NCBI GenBank assembly: GCA_030847615.1
Contig: JAUMIR010000001.1
Coordinates: 157,453,001-157,517,000, forward strand
DNA from: Gambelia wislizenii
Lineage: Eukaryota; Chordata; Lepidosauria; Squamata; Crotaphytidae
DNA: 64,000 bases
Direction of reading: 5' to 3'
Under the pieces are notes generated by a model. That model ran no database searches and was not told where the DNA came from. It saw only the letters and a list, made by a program, of their open reading frames with translations. Within the stretch, counting starts at the first letter, position 1, and the number at the start of each line of letters is the position of its first letter. Positions 32,430-44,188 of the stretch are shown piece after piece. The position numbers and the translations under genes are program-made.

Positions 32430-33104
32430 CCAAGGGTTTGCAACTTTTGGTCCTTCAGACAACAATACACATACACACACACTACATGCATTATAGTGCA
32501 TGCAGCCACAGCATGATCCATCAAATTAAAAGGGGGGGGGGAGTAGGTCCAGAAAGGAGTTTGGTGAGCTTCCTATTTTGGTATCCAGAAAAGAGTTGAA
32601 TGGGAATTGGTGGAGAAATTGTTTCAGCTCTTTTTTAACCAAAATCTACCCAATTTGCACTTCTTGGAACCCAAAGCAGCCTTTAACATTTACACCACAA
32701 TTTGGACAACTCCTCTAAAATGTGTTCCCCAAAACAGCAAACATTTAAAAGCTGAACAAGAATACACTTTTATGCATGGGGGGAAATGTGCACTGAATGC
32801 ATGCATTCTTTTTAAAAAAAAATACTACATGGAAGTACGCACAGCTTTCCAGGCCAGTGGTGGGGAGAGTTCATTGTTCAATATGGACATTAGTCAAATG
32901 GAGCTCTGAGGTGGAAATGACAGAACCATGATGAGCTTAAGTTTTGCTTATTAGCACATCCCTTGGTGGAGAAGCACTAGGAAGGCCACCACAATACCTG
33001 ACTGATCACTGGCATTTGACTTGATGGGCCATCAGCAGAGAATGCCAGTATTTGAGTGTTAGAATAATTTCATTTCTCTCTGATAAAATCTGTAGTCATC
33101 TTCT
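32430..33104. other. No feature recognised
   Basis: Contains a G-run at 32532-32541 and an open frame at 32607-32909 without a domain. Confidence 0.4.
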
Positions 33105-33325
33105 CAGGGCCAGCTTAAGGAATTTTGGGGGCTCCTGCAATGCTTTATTTGTGGGGGGGGGGCATATGTTTATCTCAGGTCAATGTAACCTAACCTAACC
33201 TATTCACAGTACAGGATATTCAGATTATTGCTAATAATGTTTTTGCAGGAGGAGGGTTACGGCGGCCCCCCACAATGACAGGCCCCCTGTGGCTGCATGT
33301 GTTCAGGGTCCTTAAACCAGCCCTG
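33105..33325. mobile_element. hAT-like MITE (CAGGGC-SAGCTTAAGG ends)
   Basis: CAGGGCCAGCTTAAGG at the left and the inverted CCTTAAACCAGCCCTG at the right (221 bp). The flanks CATCTTCT and CATCATCA match in 5 of 8 positions, the right one being in a CATCAT microsatellite. A G-run and AACCTAACCTAACCTA lie inside. Confidence 0.6.
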
Positions 33326-34497
33326 CATCATCATCATCATCATCTCCATCTTCTTCTTCTTCTTGAATGATCATTATTCTGGTTTAATGGTTACAGAGTG
33401 ATAACTGCTGCATAAGTGATCTGTTCAATTGTTCCAGTAGATGGCAGCCTCTCTATTAACTACAGATATCCTTTGGTGTATCATACCAGGGACATTTCCC
33501 ACTTAAAGCAGCTGAACCAGGATCTGTGATAATGGGATCTCTCCTTCCCTGCAAGAAACATACCCACATTGTTCTCCTCTTTGGTTGTGTTTTCTTGAAC
33601 CATACATTTTTGTTCTGCTTAAGAAATAGGTTGCTATTCCACTAAGGAAAAAAACCTGTTCTGTACTTTCACTAAGTTGTTTTAAAAGATATCTGACTTA
33701 TTACAGATGCACCAACATTCAACTTAACAAGCTCTTTTTCTCTGAAAATGCTTTTGCTAAATCAAAGGTACAATTATTTTCAAAATAATATATGTATTTC
33801 TGTGTTCTTTTCCCTCTTTTTCTTTCTTTCTTTTTTTTTTTTTGCTTTTAAAAATAACGTGCAGACCATGCAAGATTTTTATTCTTTTTAAAAGAAAAAA
33901 AATCACATACACTGCAGCACTCAACATTTTAATTGCCACTTCCTCAATAAAACAAAAATATTGGAAACCTTCCATCTTGCCATGAACACTTCCAAAATAA
34001 CTGTTAACAATATCTTATGCAGACCCAGAAACTTTACAATTAATGTTGGAAGAGTCTTCAAAGGCTATTGACTGAATATATCCTATAAAATTACTGGACT
34101 CCATTCAATGCAGTTCTGCTCTTTTAATATTCAGTAAATGTGTTGATGGAAATCAGTTAGCAACCAGAGAGGCCAACCCACAAATAACAGTATTCCAAGC
34201 AGTAGGAGGGTGGGAGGAAGTGGGGGTGTTTCCTTTTAAATTAGATCAGACTGAATGGAAAAGATTGTTTTAGGTCCACTGAAAAGGAAGTGGGAAAGTA
34301 CCCTAACCTACTCTGAGCACTGCATTAAGTGCCCTTGTGTGCTATTGTCTTCCAATTTAGGGAGAATGTCTGTTGCCTAACACATCTGTTACAATAAAAT
34401 CAGAATGTTCTCAAAACAAAACAAAAACCACAGTATTGTTATGCTTACATCCCCACTCCTCTGTGTAGTGAAATGTTCCAGAAGTGTGGAAAGTACA
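33326..34497. other. No feature recognised; pyrimidine tract
   Basis: (CAT)n and (CTT)n at 33326-33365 and a long T-rich tract at 33812-33843. No exon recognised. Confidence 0.4.
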
Positions 34498-34799
34498 CAG
34501 AGCCGGCCCTGTCATTGGGGAGACTGAGGTAGCTCCCTTAGGCAACACATAACTGATGGTGTGTATGGGTAGTGGCCTATTTTAGATGACAAAGGTGCAT
34601 GGTGACTGTGGATTGATTGCTCTGTGCTCCATAAGCCAGCTTGCTGCCTCAAATGAGGTGGAGAAATAAGCCTTCCTATCATTAATGATGAAGTGAAATT
34701 CAGCTGCCAGTGTAGGCTTCTTCTCTCTGTGTGTGGCAAGGAAGGGGGTTTACATCTTGTCTTTTGCTCCAGGCAGCAAAATCTCTCCAGGCAGCTCTG
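34498..34799. mobile_element. Possible hAT-like element
   Basis: CAGAGCCGGCCCTG at the left and the approximate complement CAGGCAGCTCTG at the right. Flanking octamers match only weakly, so the boundaries are provisional. The minus-strand open frame inside shows no domain. Confidence 0.4.
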
Positions 34800-34878
34800 A
34801 TCACACAGCTTTGTTTTCCTTTGCAAGGAGGATAATGGAGGCCTGGCATTTTATAACATTTGCATTATAATACAAATA

Positions 34879-35183
34879 CATGTTGAGTATCCCTTATCTG
34901 GAAAACTGAAATCCCAAAACACTCCAGAATCCAAAATATTAAAATATTTAAATAAAAATATTAAAATAAAAATTTAATTTTTAAAAAAATATTGTATAAA
35001 ATTACCTTCAGGCTATGTGTATAAGGTGTATATGAAACAATGATTTTCATGTTTAGATTTGGGTCCCATCTCCAACATATCTTATTATGTACATGCAAAT
35101 ATTCCAAAATCCAAAAAAAAAAAATCTGAAATCTAAAACATTTCTGGTTCCAAGCATTTCAGATAAAGGATACTCAACCTCTG
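34879..35183. mobile_element. Tigger-like MITE, second family (TTGAGTATCCCTTATC ends)
   Basis: Left TGTTGAGTATCCCTTATC and right AAAGGATACTCAACCTCTG are inverted. The interior (TTACCTTCAGGCTATGTGTA, TGGGTCCCATCTCC, ATGCAAATATTCC) resembles, in complement, a human Tigger7/MER44-type element as remembered. Length 305 bp; TA at the left flank, TT at the right. Confidence 0.72.
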
Positions 35184-35425
35184 TTATATTTGTATTTATT
35201 TCCAAATGCACAAATTACATCTTTGGCAGAGGCAAGCAGTTTCAATACACCAACAGACTGCCAAAACACAATGCTCCCTGATCATATCTCCAGGAGACAG
35301 GCAGCACCGAAAGATTTAGGGCATGAAAACATTTCTTTTCTGAACTACAGCTCCCAGAATTCCACCTTCATCCTTGCTGGTAGGAGGATTCTGGGAGTGA
35401 AGTCGAAGGCTTTCACAGCCAGCAT
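35184..35425. other. No gene; fold-back debris
   Basis: CTCCCAGAATTCCACC and GGATTCTGGGAG form a short inverted pair at 35350-35398. Confidence 0.4.
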
Positions 35426-35428
35426 CCA

Positions 35429-35493
35429 TAGATTTTCCTTGGGTCAAATGGAGCTCTGACAGCCCAGAAAAAAAACCAAGGAAAATCTATAGA
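35429..35493. repeat. Inverted repeat, 15-bp arms
   Basis: ATAGATTTTCCTTGG near 35429-35443 and its complement CCAAGGAAAATCTAT near 35477-35493. Confidence 0.75.
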
Positions 35494-37386
35494 TTCTGGG
35501 AGTCTTAGCCCCAAAAAACAGAGCTTGGGAAATTTCCTTTGATTCTCACAGTGCCCAGATCCAATTCCCTATGAGCCTAGCTCCCCTTGTGAGCTTGGAT
35601 GGGTTGTTTTCAGTGACACCACTTTTTTCCAACTAATTACTTAACAAGAGGGCAGTTTTCATCAGGACTGCAGCATACAGGAGGGGAAGTTTAAGCCTTC
35701 ACTCCTCCACCATGAATCTGACAAAATAGACTATCTGTGCTACAAACAGCTACAAATAGCAATAGAATAAATCTCCCATTGACTCCAATCAAAACCTTTT
35801 TCCAACTGCTGTTTGTAGTACAAGGTTAATTTTTTTGTTGGAATAATGTAGGACTACCATGGGGCTCCCCAGTTCATTTCCAAGCCTTATTTGATCATTC
35901 AGATCTGGGCCCATTTCAGACTGGGTTGACTAAGAAACATTCTTTTCCTATCTCCTTCCAAATCCAATTGCCAGTCCTCTCAGTGAAAAACCAAAAATGG
36001 GTATAACCTTTTTTTTTCCCATGCACCTTCATAAAGTAAATTGGAATGAACCCAGCCTAATAAAATAAAGCAGTTTTCAAAGCCTTTCAATACTGTACAT
36101 TAGATAAACAGGGCAGTCTCTAAGCAAGAGGATAAATGCACACAAATCGGACATTAGAAGTGACAATGCCCACAGATCAGTTGCAGAACATTTCAACTTC
36201 TCTGGACAGACAGTATGGGATTAAAGGGTGGCAAACCACAAACAAGGAAATTACAAAGGAAGACTAGAAAGAGAAACATTGAAATTTAATTATATTTACA
36301 AATTCCAATCCACCAGCAGAGGTACGAACAAAGCAAATGGGTTCATGGCACTCTCCATGTAGTAATTCAAGAGTGATTCAACAGTTGAGGAGCCTCCATT
36401 CGATGCCTGGTATTGAATACAGAGTAAATATTCCTATAGTGATTTGCATTTATTAAACCATCTGATTGTGAAATTAATATGTGCATATGCATATATGATT
36501 TTGTAACTGGATCTATACTGTTTTTTAAATTTTCATTTGGATGGGGTGGAGTGTATTTTCAATTATTCCTCCACTAAAATGCTCCTTCAGTTGCTGCGGG
36601 GGGATCCTTCTCTAGGGGGGGAAATTCTTATTTACATGGACTAGCACCCTGTTAGTCAGTTACAACATTGAAAGATAGACTTATGACCATGTAACTATTT
36701 CCTCTTCACATTTTTTATTGTGGTATAATTGCCACAATCATAAATGTTCCCCAAACCTACCTTAAAAGCCAGTCAGCTGTTTCAAGTGACAGACTTCTGC
36801 TGCACTGGTGAATTGGGTGCTACAGGATGATGTGACCAATCCCCTCCTGCTAGCAAGCAACAGCACAAAGTGCAGAAGCAAGGATCCCTGCAACATCTTG
36901 TCAAAACTCCTCATCACACTGCAGCTTGCTGGGGAGGGGGCAGGTCATGTTATCCTGCCCACTCCTCAGTGCCACAGTACTCTGTTGCTCTGGACAGCTG
37001 ACTGGTTTTAAGGTGGGTTTTACCTTAAGGGGTCGGATCAGGTGATACAGGATCTTGACCTTAGTCATTTGTTCGTTACATTTATACTCCACCTTTCCTC
37101 AAGTTCCCAACCCTGAAGGACTAACAAAAGCAGTAAGTGGTTTTTCAAAAATCCAAGAGCATACGTGTAAAAATGTTGGTTCCTTTAGCACTGTCCCTAA
37201 TTTAATTTGAGCTTAATTAATAACATACAGTATTTCTTGAAATTAAGTTTAACTTCCAGCTTAAGTCAATAACTTTAATTAAAAATATATTTAATTAAGT
37301 TCCCCCTTTTTGTTAGAAAAAAATGCCCACTTAATTCATAATCTAGCTGGTTTGCAAGTTAGTTCCTATCACTGTGTGTACTCTGC
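35494..37386. other. No feature recognised
   Basis: About 1.9 kb with no exon or repeat family that I can support. It is AT-rich with short open frames only. Confidence 0.4.
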
Positions 37387-37572
37387 TAGGATTGCCAGAC
37401 TGAAAACTAGAGAGGGTACCTGCACTTTTAATGATTGTATAAATGAGGGAATTTCAGTATGTGTTGCTTGTCATGCAACCCAAAATCAACAAGCAACTCC
37501 TTCTGAAATTCCCTCTTCTGTACAACCAATAAGGTACAAAAGTCCTCCCCAGTTTTCAGTCCAGCAACCCTA
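37387..37572. mobile_element. MITE with TAGGATTGCCAGACTG ends
   Basis: TAGGATTGCCAGACTGAAAA at the left and the inverted TTTTCAGTCCAGCAACCCTA at the right. Complementarity continues inwards (GAGGGAATTTCAG against TGAAATTCCCTC). 186 bp; superfamily not assigned. Confidence 0.7.
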
Positions 37573-37989
37573 ATGAACAAATACTCAAGCAGGGGCACTA
37601 ATATAGAATTTTAACATTGGCATAGGGATAATGCTTGAAAAATACTAGAAAGACTATCACTTCCTGACCATTCTTGAAAACTATTTCTGCCCTTCATTCT
37701 AGGCTACACTTTTCAGTTCTTTGGCACTAGAGTACATGTCCTGCCAGTTTGTTAAACGTGAAAGGGGGAGACAAAAAGACATTCTCCACAGCATAAATCC
37801 CTGCCCTGCTCCAAGCCAAGTATCCTCCCCTCATCTCTTATATATGGACATAACTTTATACCCATTTATAACCTTTTTCACTTGCTCCAAAATGAATGTA
37901 ATGAGTTAGAACTGGCTATATTATTTTGTTGCTCACATTCATATCCCTTAGATTTTGGGAGGCTGTTACCTTCCTCTGGCAAGACAGCT
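37573..37989. other. No feature recognised
   Basis: No gene or repeat seen before the CR1 begins. Confidence 0.4.
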
Positions 37990-39061
37990 AGTTTTTGCAG
38001 CCACAGTTAGGGCTTAAGAAACCAATATGGATGTCTAAAGAACTTTCAACTGAGCAAAGACTTAAAAGGGACATGTACAAGAAATGGGAAAAGGGAGAAA
38101 TCACCAAAGAATTCAAACAAATAGCCAGCTTGTGTATGGGGAAAATCAGAAAAGCAAAAGCACAGATGGAGTTCAGGCTTCCTAGAGAGGTCAAAAACAG
38201 TAAAAAGGGTTTTTTGATATGTCCATAGCAAGGAAGTGGAATGACCGCTGTGGGGAGAAGATGGCGAAATGCTAACAGGGAACAGAGAAAAGGCAGAGCT
38301 ACTCAACACCTTCTTTGCCTTGGTCCTCTCCCAAAAGGAGAACAGTGCTCAACCTGGAGAAAATGGAGCAGATGATGCAGTAGGGGAAATGCAACACAAA
38401 ATAGGTAAAAAGATTGTTCAGGAATACCTGGCCAGTATAAATGAATTCAAGTCTCCAGGTCCAGATGAACAACATCCAAGGGTACTAAAAGAACTGGCAG
38501 AAGTAATCTCAGAACCACTGGCAATAATCTTTGAGAAATTCTGGAGAACAGGAGAGGTCCCACAGACTGGAGGAGGGTAAATGTTGTCCCCATCTTTAAA
38601 AAGAGGAGGAAAGAAGACCCAAATAATTATCACCCAGTCAGCCTAACATCAATACTAGGAAAGATTCTAGAGCAGATCATTAAACAGACAGTCTGTAAGC
38701 ATTTAGAAAGGAATGCCGTGATCATTAAAAGTCAACATGGGTTTTTGAAAAACAAGTCATGCCAGACTAATTTTATCTCTTTTTTTTTTATAGAGTTACA
38801 TACTTGGTAGATGAAGGGAATGCTGTGAATGTAGTGTAGCTTGATTTCAGTATGGCCTTTGACAAAGTCCCCCATGATATCCTTGTAAAAAAGTTAGTAA
38901 CATGCGGGCTAGACAATGCAACTGTTAGGTAGATTTGTAATTGGTTGATGGGGGGAATCCAAAAGGTAGTCACCAATGGCTCCTATTCATCCTGGAGAGA
39001 AGGGACCAGTGGTGTGCCACACTGTTCTGTCCTGGGCCCAGTGTTATTCAATATCTTTATC

Positions 39062-39097
<36 letters not shown>

Positions 39098-40633
39098 TTA
39101 TTTTTATACCGTCCTTTGGTAATCCAATCAGGGCGGTTCACAACATTAAAAAACCATACAAGTAAAACAATATACTCCCTCCCCCCCCCCGTTAAACAGT
39201 TATTAAATCAATTTACAAATTAAAACAACAATTAAAACATTTGATAAAAACACATACCTACATTTGGCAATAACAGTAGGTCCCCCGCAATATTCAGTTC
39301 TGTTAACAAAGGAGGCTGTGGGGACTCTCCTGAAGGAGGGGGGTTCCCGAGGCCAGGATAATCTATTCTGGAAAGGCCTGCTGGAAGAGATCCATTTTGA
39401 CAGCCTTTTTGAAGCTGTCCAAAGATGTCAATTGATGGATCTCATCTGGCAGGCCGTTCCATTGTCTGGGGGCGACAACAGAAAAAGCCCTCCAGGAGGT
39501 AGCCGAAAGCCTCGAGTTTTGAGGCTGCAGCAAATTCCTCCTAGAGGACCGGAGTGCGTGGGGGGGGGGATTATAAGGGAGGAGACGGTCCCTGAGATAG
39601 CTTGGACCCAAGCCATTTAGGGCTTTAAAGGTGATAACCAACACCTTATACTGGGCCCGGAAACCAATAGGCAGCCAGTGGAGGGACCTCAAAACCGGAG
39701 TGATGTGCTCCCTCCTAGATGTTCCTGAAATAAGCTTTGCCAATCAATGGCTTAGATGAGGGAATAGAGGGCATGCTTATCAAGTTTGCAGATGACACCA
39801 TATTAGGAGGGGTAGCTAATACTCCAGAGGGCAGGATTAGAATTCAAAATGACCTTAACAGATTAGAATGCTAGGCCAAAACTAACAAAATGAATTTCAA
39901 CAGGGAGAAATGTAGGATACTGTACTTGGGCAGTAAAAATGAAAAGCACAGATATAGGATGGGTGACATCTGGCTTGATGGCAGTACATGGGAAAGGGAT
40001 CTAGGAGTCTTAGTGAACATGAGTCAGCAGTGTGATGCGGCAGCTAAAAGGGCCAATGCGATTCTAGGCTGCATCAATAGGAATATAGTGTCTAGATTGA
40101 GGGAAGTAATAGTGCTACTCTATTCTGCTTTGGTCAGACCTCACCTGGAATACTGTGTCCAGTTCTGGGCACCACAATTCCAGAAGGATATGGACAAGCT
40201 GGAACATGTCCAGAGGAGGGCGACCAGGATGGTGGGAGATCTGGAAGCCATGTCCTATGAGGAGGGGCTTAGGGAGCTGGGTATGTTTAGCCTGGGGAAG
40301 AGAACGTTAAGAGGGAACATGTTAGTCATGTTTAAATATTTGAAGGGATGTCAAATTGAGGGTGGAGCAAGCTTGTTTTCTGTGGCTCGAAAGACTAGGA
40401 CATATAGCAATAGACTCAAATGATAGGAAAAGAGATTTCATCTAAACATTAGGAAGAACTTCCTGACAATAAGAACTGTTCAGCAGTGGAATGCACTGCC
40501 TTGGCATGTGGCAGACTCACCTTCTTTGGAAGTTTTTAAGTAGAGGCTGGATGGCCATCTGTCGGGAATGATTTGATTGTGTATTCCTGCATGGCTGGGG
40601 GTTGGACTGGATGGCCCTTGTGGCATTCTATGA
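37990..40633 (+). pseudogene. CR1 LINE ORF2 relic, interrupted by an L2-like LINE
   Basis: Coding order: KKPIWMSKEL and KKWEKGEITKEFK (37995-38225); AELLNTFFALVL to SPGPDEQHPRVLKELAE and IIFEKFWRTGEVP (38281-38577); then, in other frames, an EDPNNYHPVSLTS-like region (38600-38660) and FDKVPHDILVKKL (38855-38890); [19 protein letters not shown] (39008-39064); the L2 insert; FADDTILGG (39787-39812); and an 890-codon-scale tail ending with KLEHVQRRATRMVGDLE and LEYCVQFWAPQFQKD (39890-40420). The 3' end has GGGGGTTGGACTGGATGGCC and TTCTATGA. Frameshifts and stops are scattered, so it is inactive. The 5' end is truncated. Confidence 0.9.
39065..39742 (-). mobile_element. L2-like LINE 3' part inserted in CR1
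   Basis: Minus-strand frame 39743-39363 encodes SRREHITPVLRSLHWLPI, KVLVITFKALNGLGPSYL, RAFSVVAPRQWNGLPDEI and FKKAVKMDLFQQAF, the conserved C-terminal tail of L2-type RTs. The tail ends in (ATT)n on the minus strand ((AAT)n at 39065-39097). ATCAAT at 39059-39064 and 39743-39748 flanks the insert. Confidence 0.85.
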
Positions 40634-40640
40634 ACTGCAG

Positions 40641-40809
40641 GGCTCTGGAACATGGGCAAGCTGGAATATTTAGCCTGTGTAGATAATCATAGAATCATAG
40701 AGCTAGATCATAGAATCATATGATTCTATATGATTGTATCATCTAGCTTTATGATTCTATGATTATCTACACAGGCTAAATACTCTAGCTTGTCCCTGTT
40801 CCAGAGTCC
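40641..40809. repeat. 169-bp near-perfect palindrome containing CR1 tail repeats
   Basis: Left arm starts GGCTCTGGAACATGGGCAAG; right arm ends CTTGTCCCTGTTCCAGAGTCC. Inner parts: TTTAGCCTGTGTAGATAATC against GATTATCTACACAGGCTAAA. The centre, near 40725, consists of ATCATAGAATCATA / TGATTCTAT words, i.e. CR1 3'-tail repeats in both directions. Confidence 0.85.
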
Positions 40810-41298
40810 TGAAGTTCACAGAATGCTCGGCTTTTGCACTGCTCTGCACTCAGGCAGTCCTCACCGCCCCCTGGGAAGATACAGGGCTGGAATGTGACCA
40901 AGCCAGGTTAGGGCCCTTTATTGCACTTTTTAAAAATACCCAGTTTAATGCATTCCCCGCGAGGACAGAACAGATCAGGCCCCATGCGTCTGCGGGAGCC
41001 TGTCCCAGCAGGCTAGCCCCCGCTACTGCTGCCAGTCACCCTTGCTCTCTCAGGTCTGGGCAGCAAGCCTGCAGCATTTGACCAAGGCTGGTCACATGCA
41101 GGGGGCTTGTCACATGGTGCGGCTGGCTGCCCGAACCCAACAGAGAAGGGAAAACTGCAGCTGAGACAGCAACAACGGCTGGCGTTCCTGTGTGGACTGT
41201 AGCCCATTTTCTTCAGGTAACGGGGCAGAACAGGCCACCTGCACAGCAAAGCTATGCCAGTGGGAAGCTGGCATATCTTGGCTAATGTAGATAAGCCC
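40810..41298 (-). mobile_element. Family C DNA transposon, one end recognised
   Basis: The right edge GCTAATGTAGATAAGCCC (complement GGGCTTATCTACATTAGC) and GCCAGTGGGAAGCTGGCATA match family C ends. Internal GCAGCATTTGACCAAGGCTG and GGTCACATGC match 43260-43300 in the nested copy. The left edge is uncertain. Confidence 0.55.
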
Positions 41299-42414
41299 TT
41301 AGTGTCCACCATTTTGGTTTTTTAAGGCTTTGTGTAGTTCTGGCATACTCGGGGGGTGTGGGGTGCCATGCAGTGCCACAGAAAATATGGAACTGCCATT
41401 TTGTTCTCTGAATGTTGGAACAAAAAAACAGTTGAAGCATTAGAGGATAACAAAATGGTGGCAGCCAGGAGCCCCTTAAGCTACCACTATGTTAGCTCAA
41501 AAAACAAAAATACATTACATTTTATTTGTGGGGGAGCCGAGTAGGAGTCCAGAAGATACTCACTTAGATCAGTCCTTGGATTTAAGGGTATGTTCCATTT
41601 GACTTCATTAATATTAGATTGCTTTAAATCCACGTCATTTGGCTTCACTTGGCTGAAGCCCAGGCTGTCAGAGTGAGAAACTATATCACTTGCCAACAGA
41701 ATTGCAATAGGACCTGGTTCTTCATATATTTTTTTTGCCAGCTGGGAAGGAACTGGCTGGCTTAAAGTAGTAAGAAACACAACAGACAGCATGATTCTGA
41801 ATGAGAATCAAACTTACATAGCATTCAAAATAAAAGGTGCAATGATAAAATATAAGTTTAGGATTGAGTTGCCTGTTTCCACTCCTGTGGTGAAATTTCT
41901 AAAGCACATTAAATTAAAAGGGAGTACAATGGGTTGCCTATTTATGGTGAGCATGGACATGACATGACATCATTGACAATTAACTCATGTTCTCAATGCA
42001 TCTGGACCTTTGCGAAGCCAAAGAATAAACTGTTCTCAAGGTGTGTTGACATGGTTCCCTACCCTATTGCTTTTAATGAGGAGACCCTGCTTATTGATAG
42101 TAGAATAGGCTGAGGGAAGCTGGTTCAGCTTTCCTGTTGAAACAAAGCAGTACCTTGTCATCCGAGGCTGGAAGAATCTATGAATCCTATGTAAGCTTCC
42201 TGGAGGAAGAGCAGTGCACAGTACTGATTACTGAGGAAGTGTGGCTTAGTGTAGGAAGAGACTAATGCCACTGGGCAGCAAGCTAAGGTGGGGAGTGTTC
42301 ATGCACTTACTGAGGAGAATTGCAAAGCAGTGTAGGCTGGAACAGATGGAGCTGGCATTTGGATAGGAGACCTCTAACTTCAAGGCTTACAGTTGATTAT
42401 CAGTCTTCTAGAGA
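41299..42414. other. No feature recognised
   Basis: The minus open frame 41792-41487 has a hydrophobic N-terminal stretch (MLSVVFLTTLSQPVPSQLA) but no domain that I recognise, and no splice context allows it to be called an exon. Confidence 0.35.
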
Positions 42415-42449
42415 CCCAGCATTGTGCTGTGGTTTGGGCGTTAGACTAC
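42415..42449 (+). mobile_element. Sauria-type SINE, head (outer layer of a three-level nest)
   Basis: CCCAGCATTGTGCTGTGG and GGGCGTTAGACTAC correspond to the tRNA-like head. The body continues at 43603. Confidence 0.72.
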
Positions 42450-43602
42450 GGGCTCATCTTCATGGGCCAGAATATCATGGCTCCATGCCAGCTTATTCTG
42501 TCTGCAGATCTGGCCTGTTGCTCCATCATCATCATCATCATCATTATTAATATTATATTCATTTCTATCTTGCCTTTCTCCCACCAATGAGACTCAAGAC
42601 GGCTAACATCATTATAAAAACAATACAGGCTAAAAACAGTACAAAGTTAAATCACATTATAAATATAAAATTTAAAAAGAAATTAAACCATTTACAAGTT
42701 AAAAACATTACAGTAAAAATTAAAATACAAGGCCCTTTAAACTTTTTAAAACCACCCCTCACTAGCACAGCCCTTGTTTGTTCACAAAAACCTGGTAATA
42801 AAAATGTATTAACCTGCCGCCTTGTTCCCACCAAACGTGCCTGAGAAGGTGGTGGAACCAAGAGAGGGGCCTCTCCAGATGATCTTAAAGCTCTACTAGG
42901 CACATACCAGGAGATGTGGTCCTTCAAATAACCTGGACCCATGCCGTATTGGGCTTTATAGGTCAAAACCAGCACTTTGAATTGTGCCCAGAAACAAACT
43001 GGCAGCCAATGGAGCTGTTGCAACAGAAGAGCTATGTACTCCCTGTAGCCAGCCTTAGTTAACAACCTGGCTGCAGCTCTTTGGACCAACTGAAGTTTTT
43101 GAGCACTTTTCAAAGGCGGACCCATGTAGAGCTCATTGCAGTAATCCAAACGGAACAGGATGAAGTCCAGACCAGCACACTGGCTGGCCTCTGCCGCCGC
43201 TGCTGCCCACATCACTCTCTCTGAAGCCAGAAAGCCAGCCCGCAGCACAGGAGCAAGGCCCCCTGCATTTGACCAGCCTTGGTCACATGCTGTGGGACTC
43301 CTTCCTGGCTTCAGAGAGAGCAATGCCAATGGCAGCTGCAGCAATGGGCCAGCATGTCAGAATGGGCTTCTGCAGTCACATGGGCCCCGATCTGTTTGTT
43401 TGCCTGCTGAAGCGGATTTTACCAGGTTTTTTTATGGGATAATGGGCCTTACCCCATCTCCCCCGCCACCTTAGCCCCATCTTTGCCCCAAGGGTCATGA
43501 GGACTGCCTGGGGACAAAATGAGGTAAATGCCCTGTGTCGCCTGGACTGTAGGGTTCTAAGATGGGGGCAAGATGGAGTATCTAGCCCATCTAGACAAAG
43601 CC
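42450..43602 (+). mobile_element. Family C DNA transposon inside a SINE
   Basis: The left end GGGCTCATCTTCATGGGCC and right end CATCTAGACAAAGCC are inverted. Flanking triplets TAC and TAA suggest a 3-bp T-A-N duplication. The body is split by an L2-like LINE at about 42521-43165. The non-L2 part is about 0.5 kb and GC-rich (CTCTGCCGCCGCTGCTGCCC). No transposase. Confidence 0.72.
42521..43165 (-). mobile_element. L2-like LINE 3' part (inner layer of the nest)
   Basis: The minus strand encodes FRLDYCNELYMG, KLQLVQRAAARLLT, LQQLHWLPVCF and KVLVLTYKAQYGMGPGYL, then shifts frame. The tail at the left is (CAT)n/(ATT)n in plus orientation (42521-42550). It is older-looking than 44675-45535: the C-terminal frame is broken after about 42840. 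Confidence 0.8.
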
Positions 43603-43798
43603 TAAGACTCTGTAAACCAGGATTCAAATTCCCACTCAGCCATGAAACCCTCTGAGTGATCTTGGGCAAGACACACTTTTTCAGCCTCAGAGGAAGGCCA
43701 AGGCAACCCCCCTGTGAACAAATTCTGCCAAGAAAACCCCATAATAGATTCACCTTAGGGTCACCCTTAATCAGAAAGGACTTGAAGGCACACAACAA
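43603..43798 (+). mobile_element. Sauria-type SINE, body and tail (outer layer)
   Basis: GACTCTGTAAACCAGGATTC, TGATCTTGGGCAAGACACAC, TTCTGCCAAGAAAACCCC and GGACTTGAAGGCACACAACA complete the SINE begun at 42415. Confidence 0.82.
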
Positions 43799-44188
43799 TT
43801 GGTCATCTTTCTAGTCATCCCTCTGTCCATCAATCTGACAAATTTGAGTCTGCCAAGTATAGTAAGTACAATTCATACCAAATTAAATGGAAAAATAGTA
43901 ACATAACCCATTCAAAAGAAGAAAATAAAGATAGAAAACCAGGAGCAGGAAACAATAATAAGCAGAATCAAAATGAAACAGTAAAGCCAGTTGTAAAATA
44001 AGCAAAGCAGACACAGGATTAAAGGCCACATGCTTTTTCTTAAAAGGGGAAGCCTTTGCTATTTGCCTAAAATCCAGTAAAGCCAGAAGAAGCTTCCTTA
44101 GTGAGAGAATTCTAAATTTTCAGCATGGCTACAGAAAAGACACAGTGACTGTTCCCAGAGAGACGGACAGCAGGAGTATCTCATAGAT
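43799..44188. other. No feature recognised
   Basis: No gene or repeat. TCATAGAT at 44181-44188 is the target duplication of the following hAT element. Confidence 0.4.

Noticed and set aside
41487..41792. Possible small secreted protein on the minus strand
   Set aside because: The hydrophobic start is suggestive, but there is no domain, no splice context and no support for expression.
42652..43344. 230-codon minus-strand protein
   Set aside because: It is a fusion of family C transposon sequence, L2-like RT and a frame-shifted tail.
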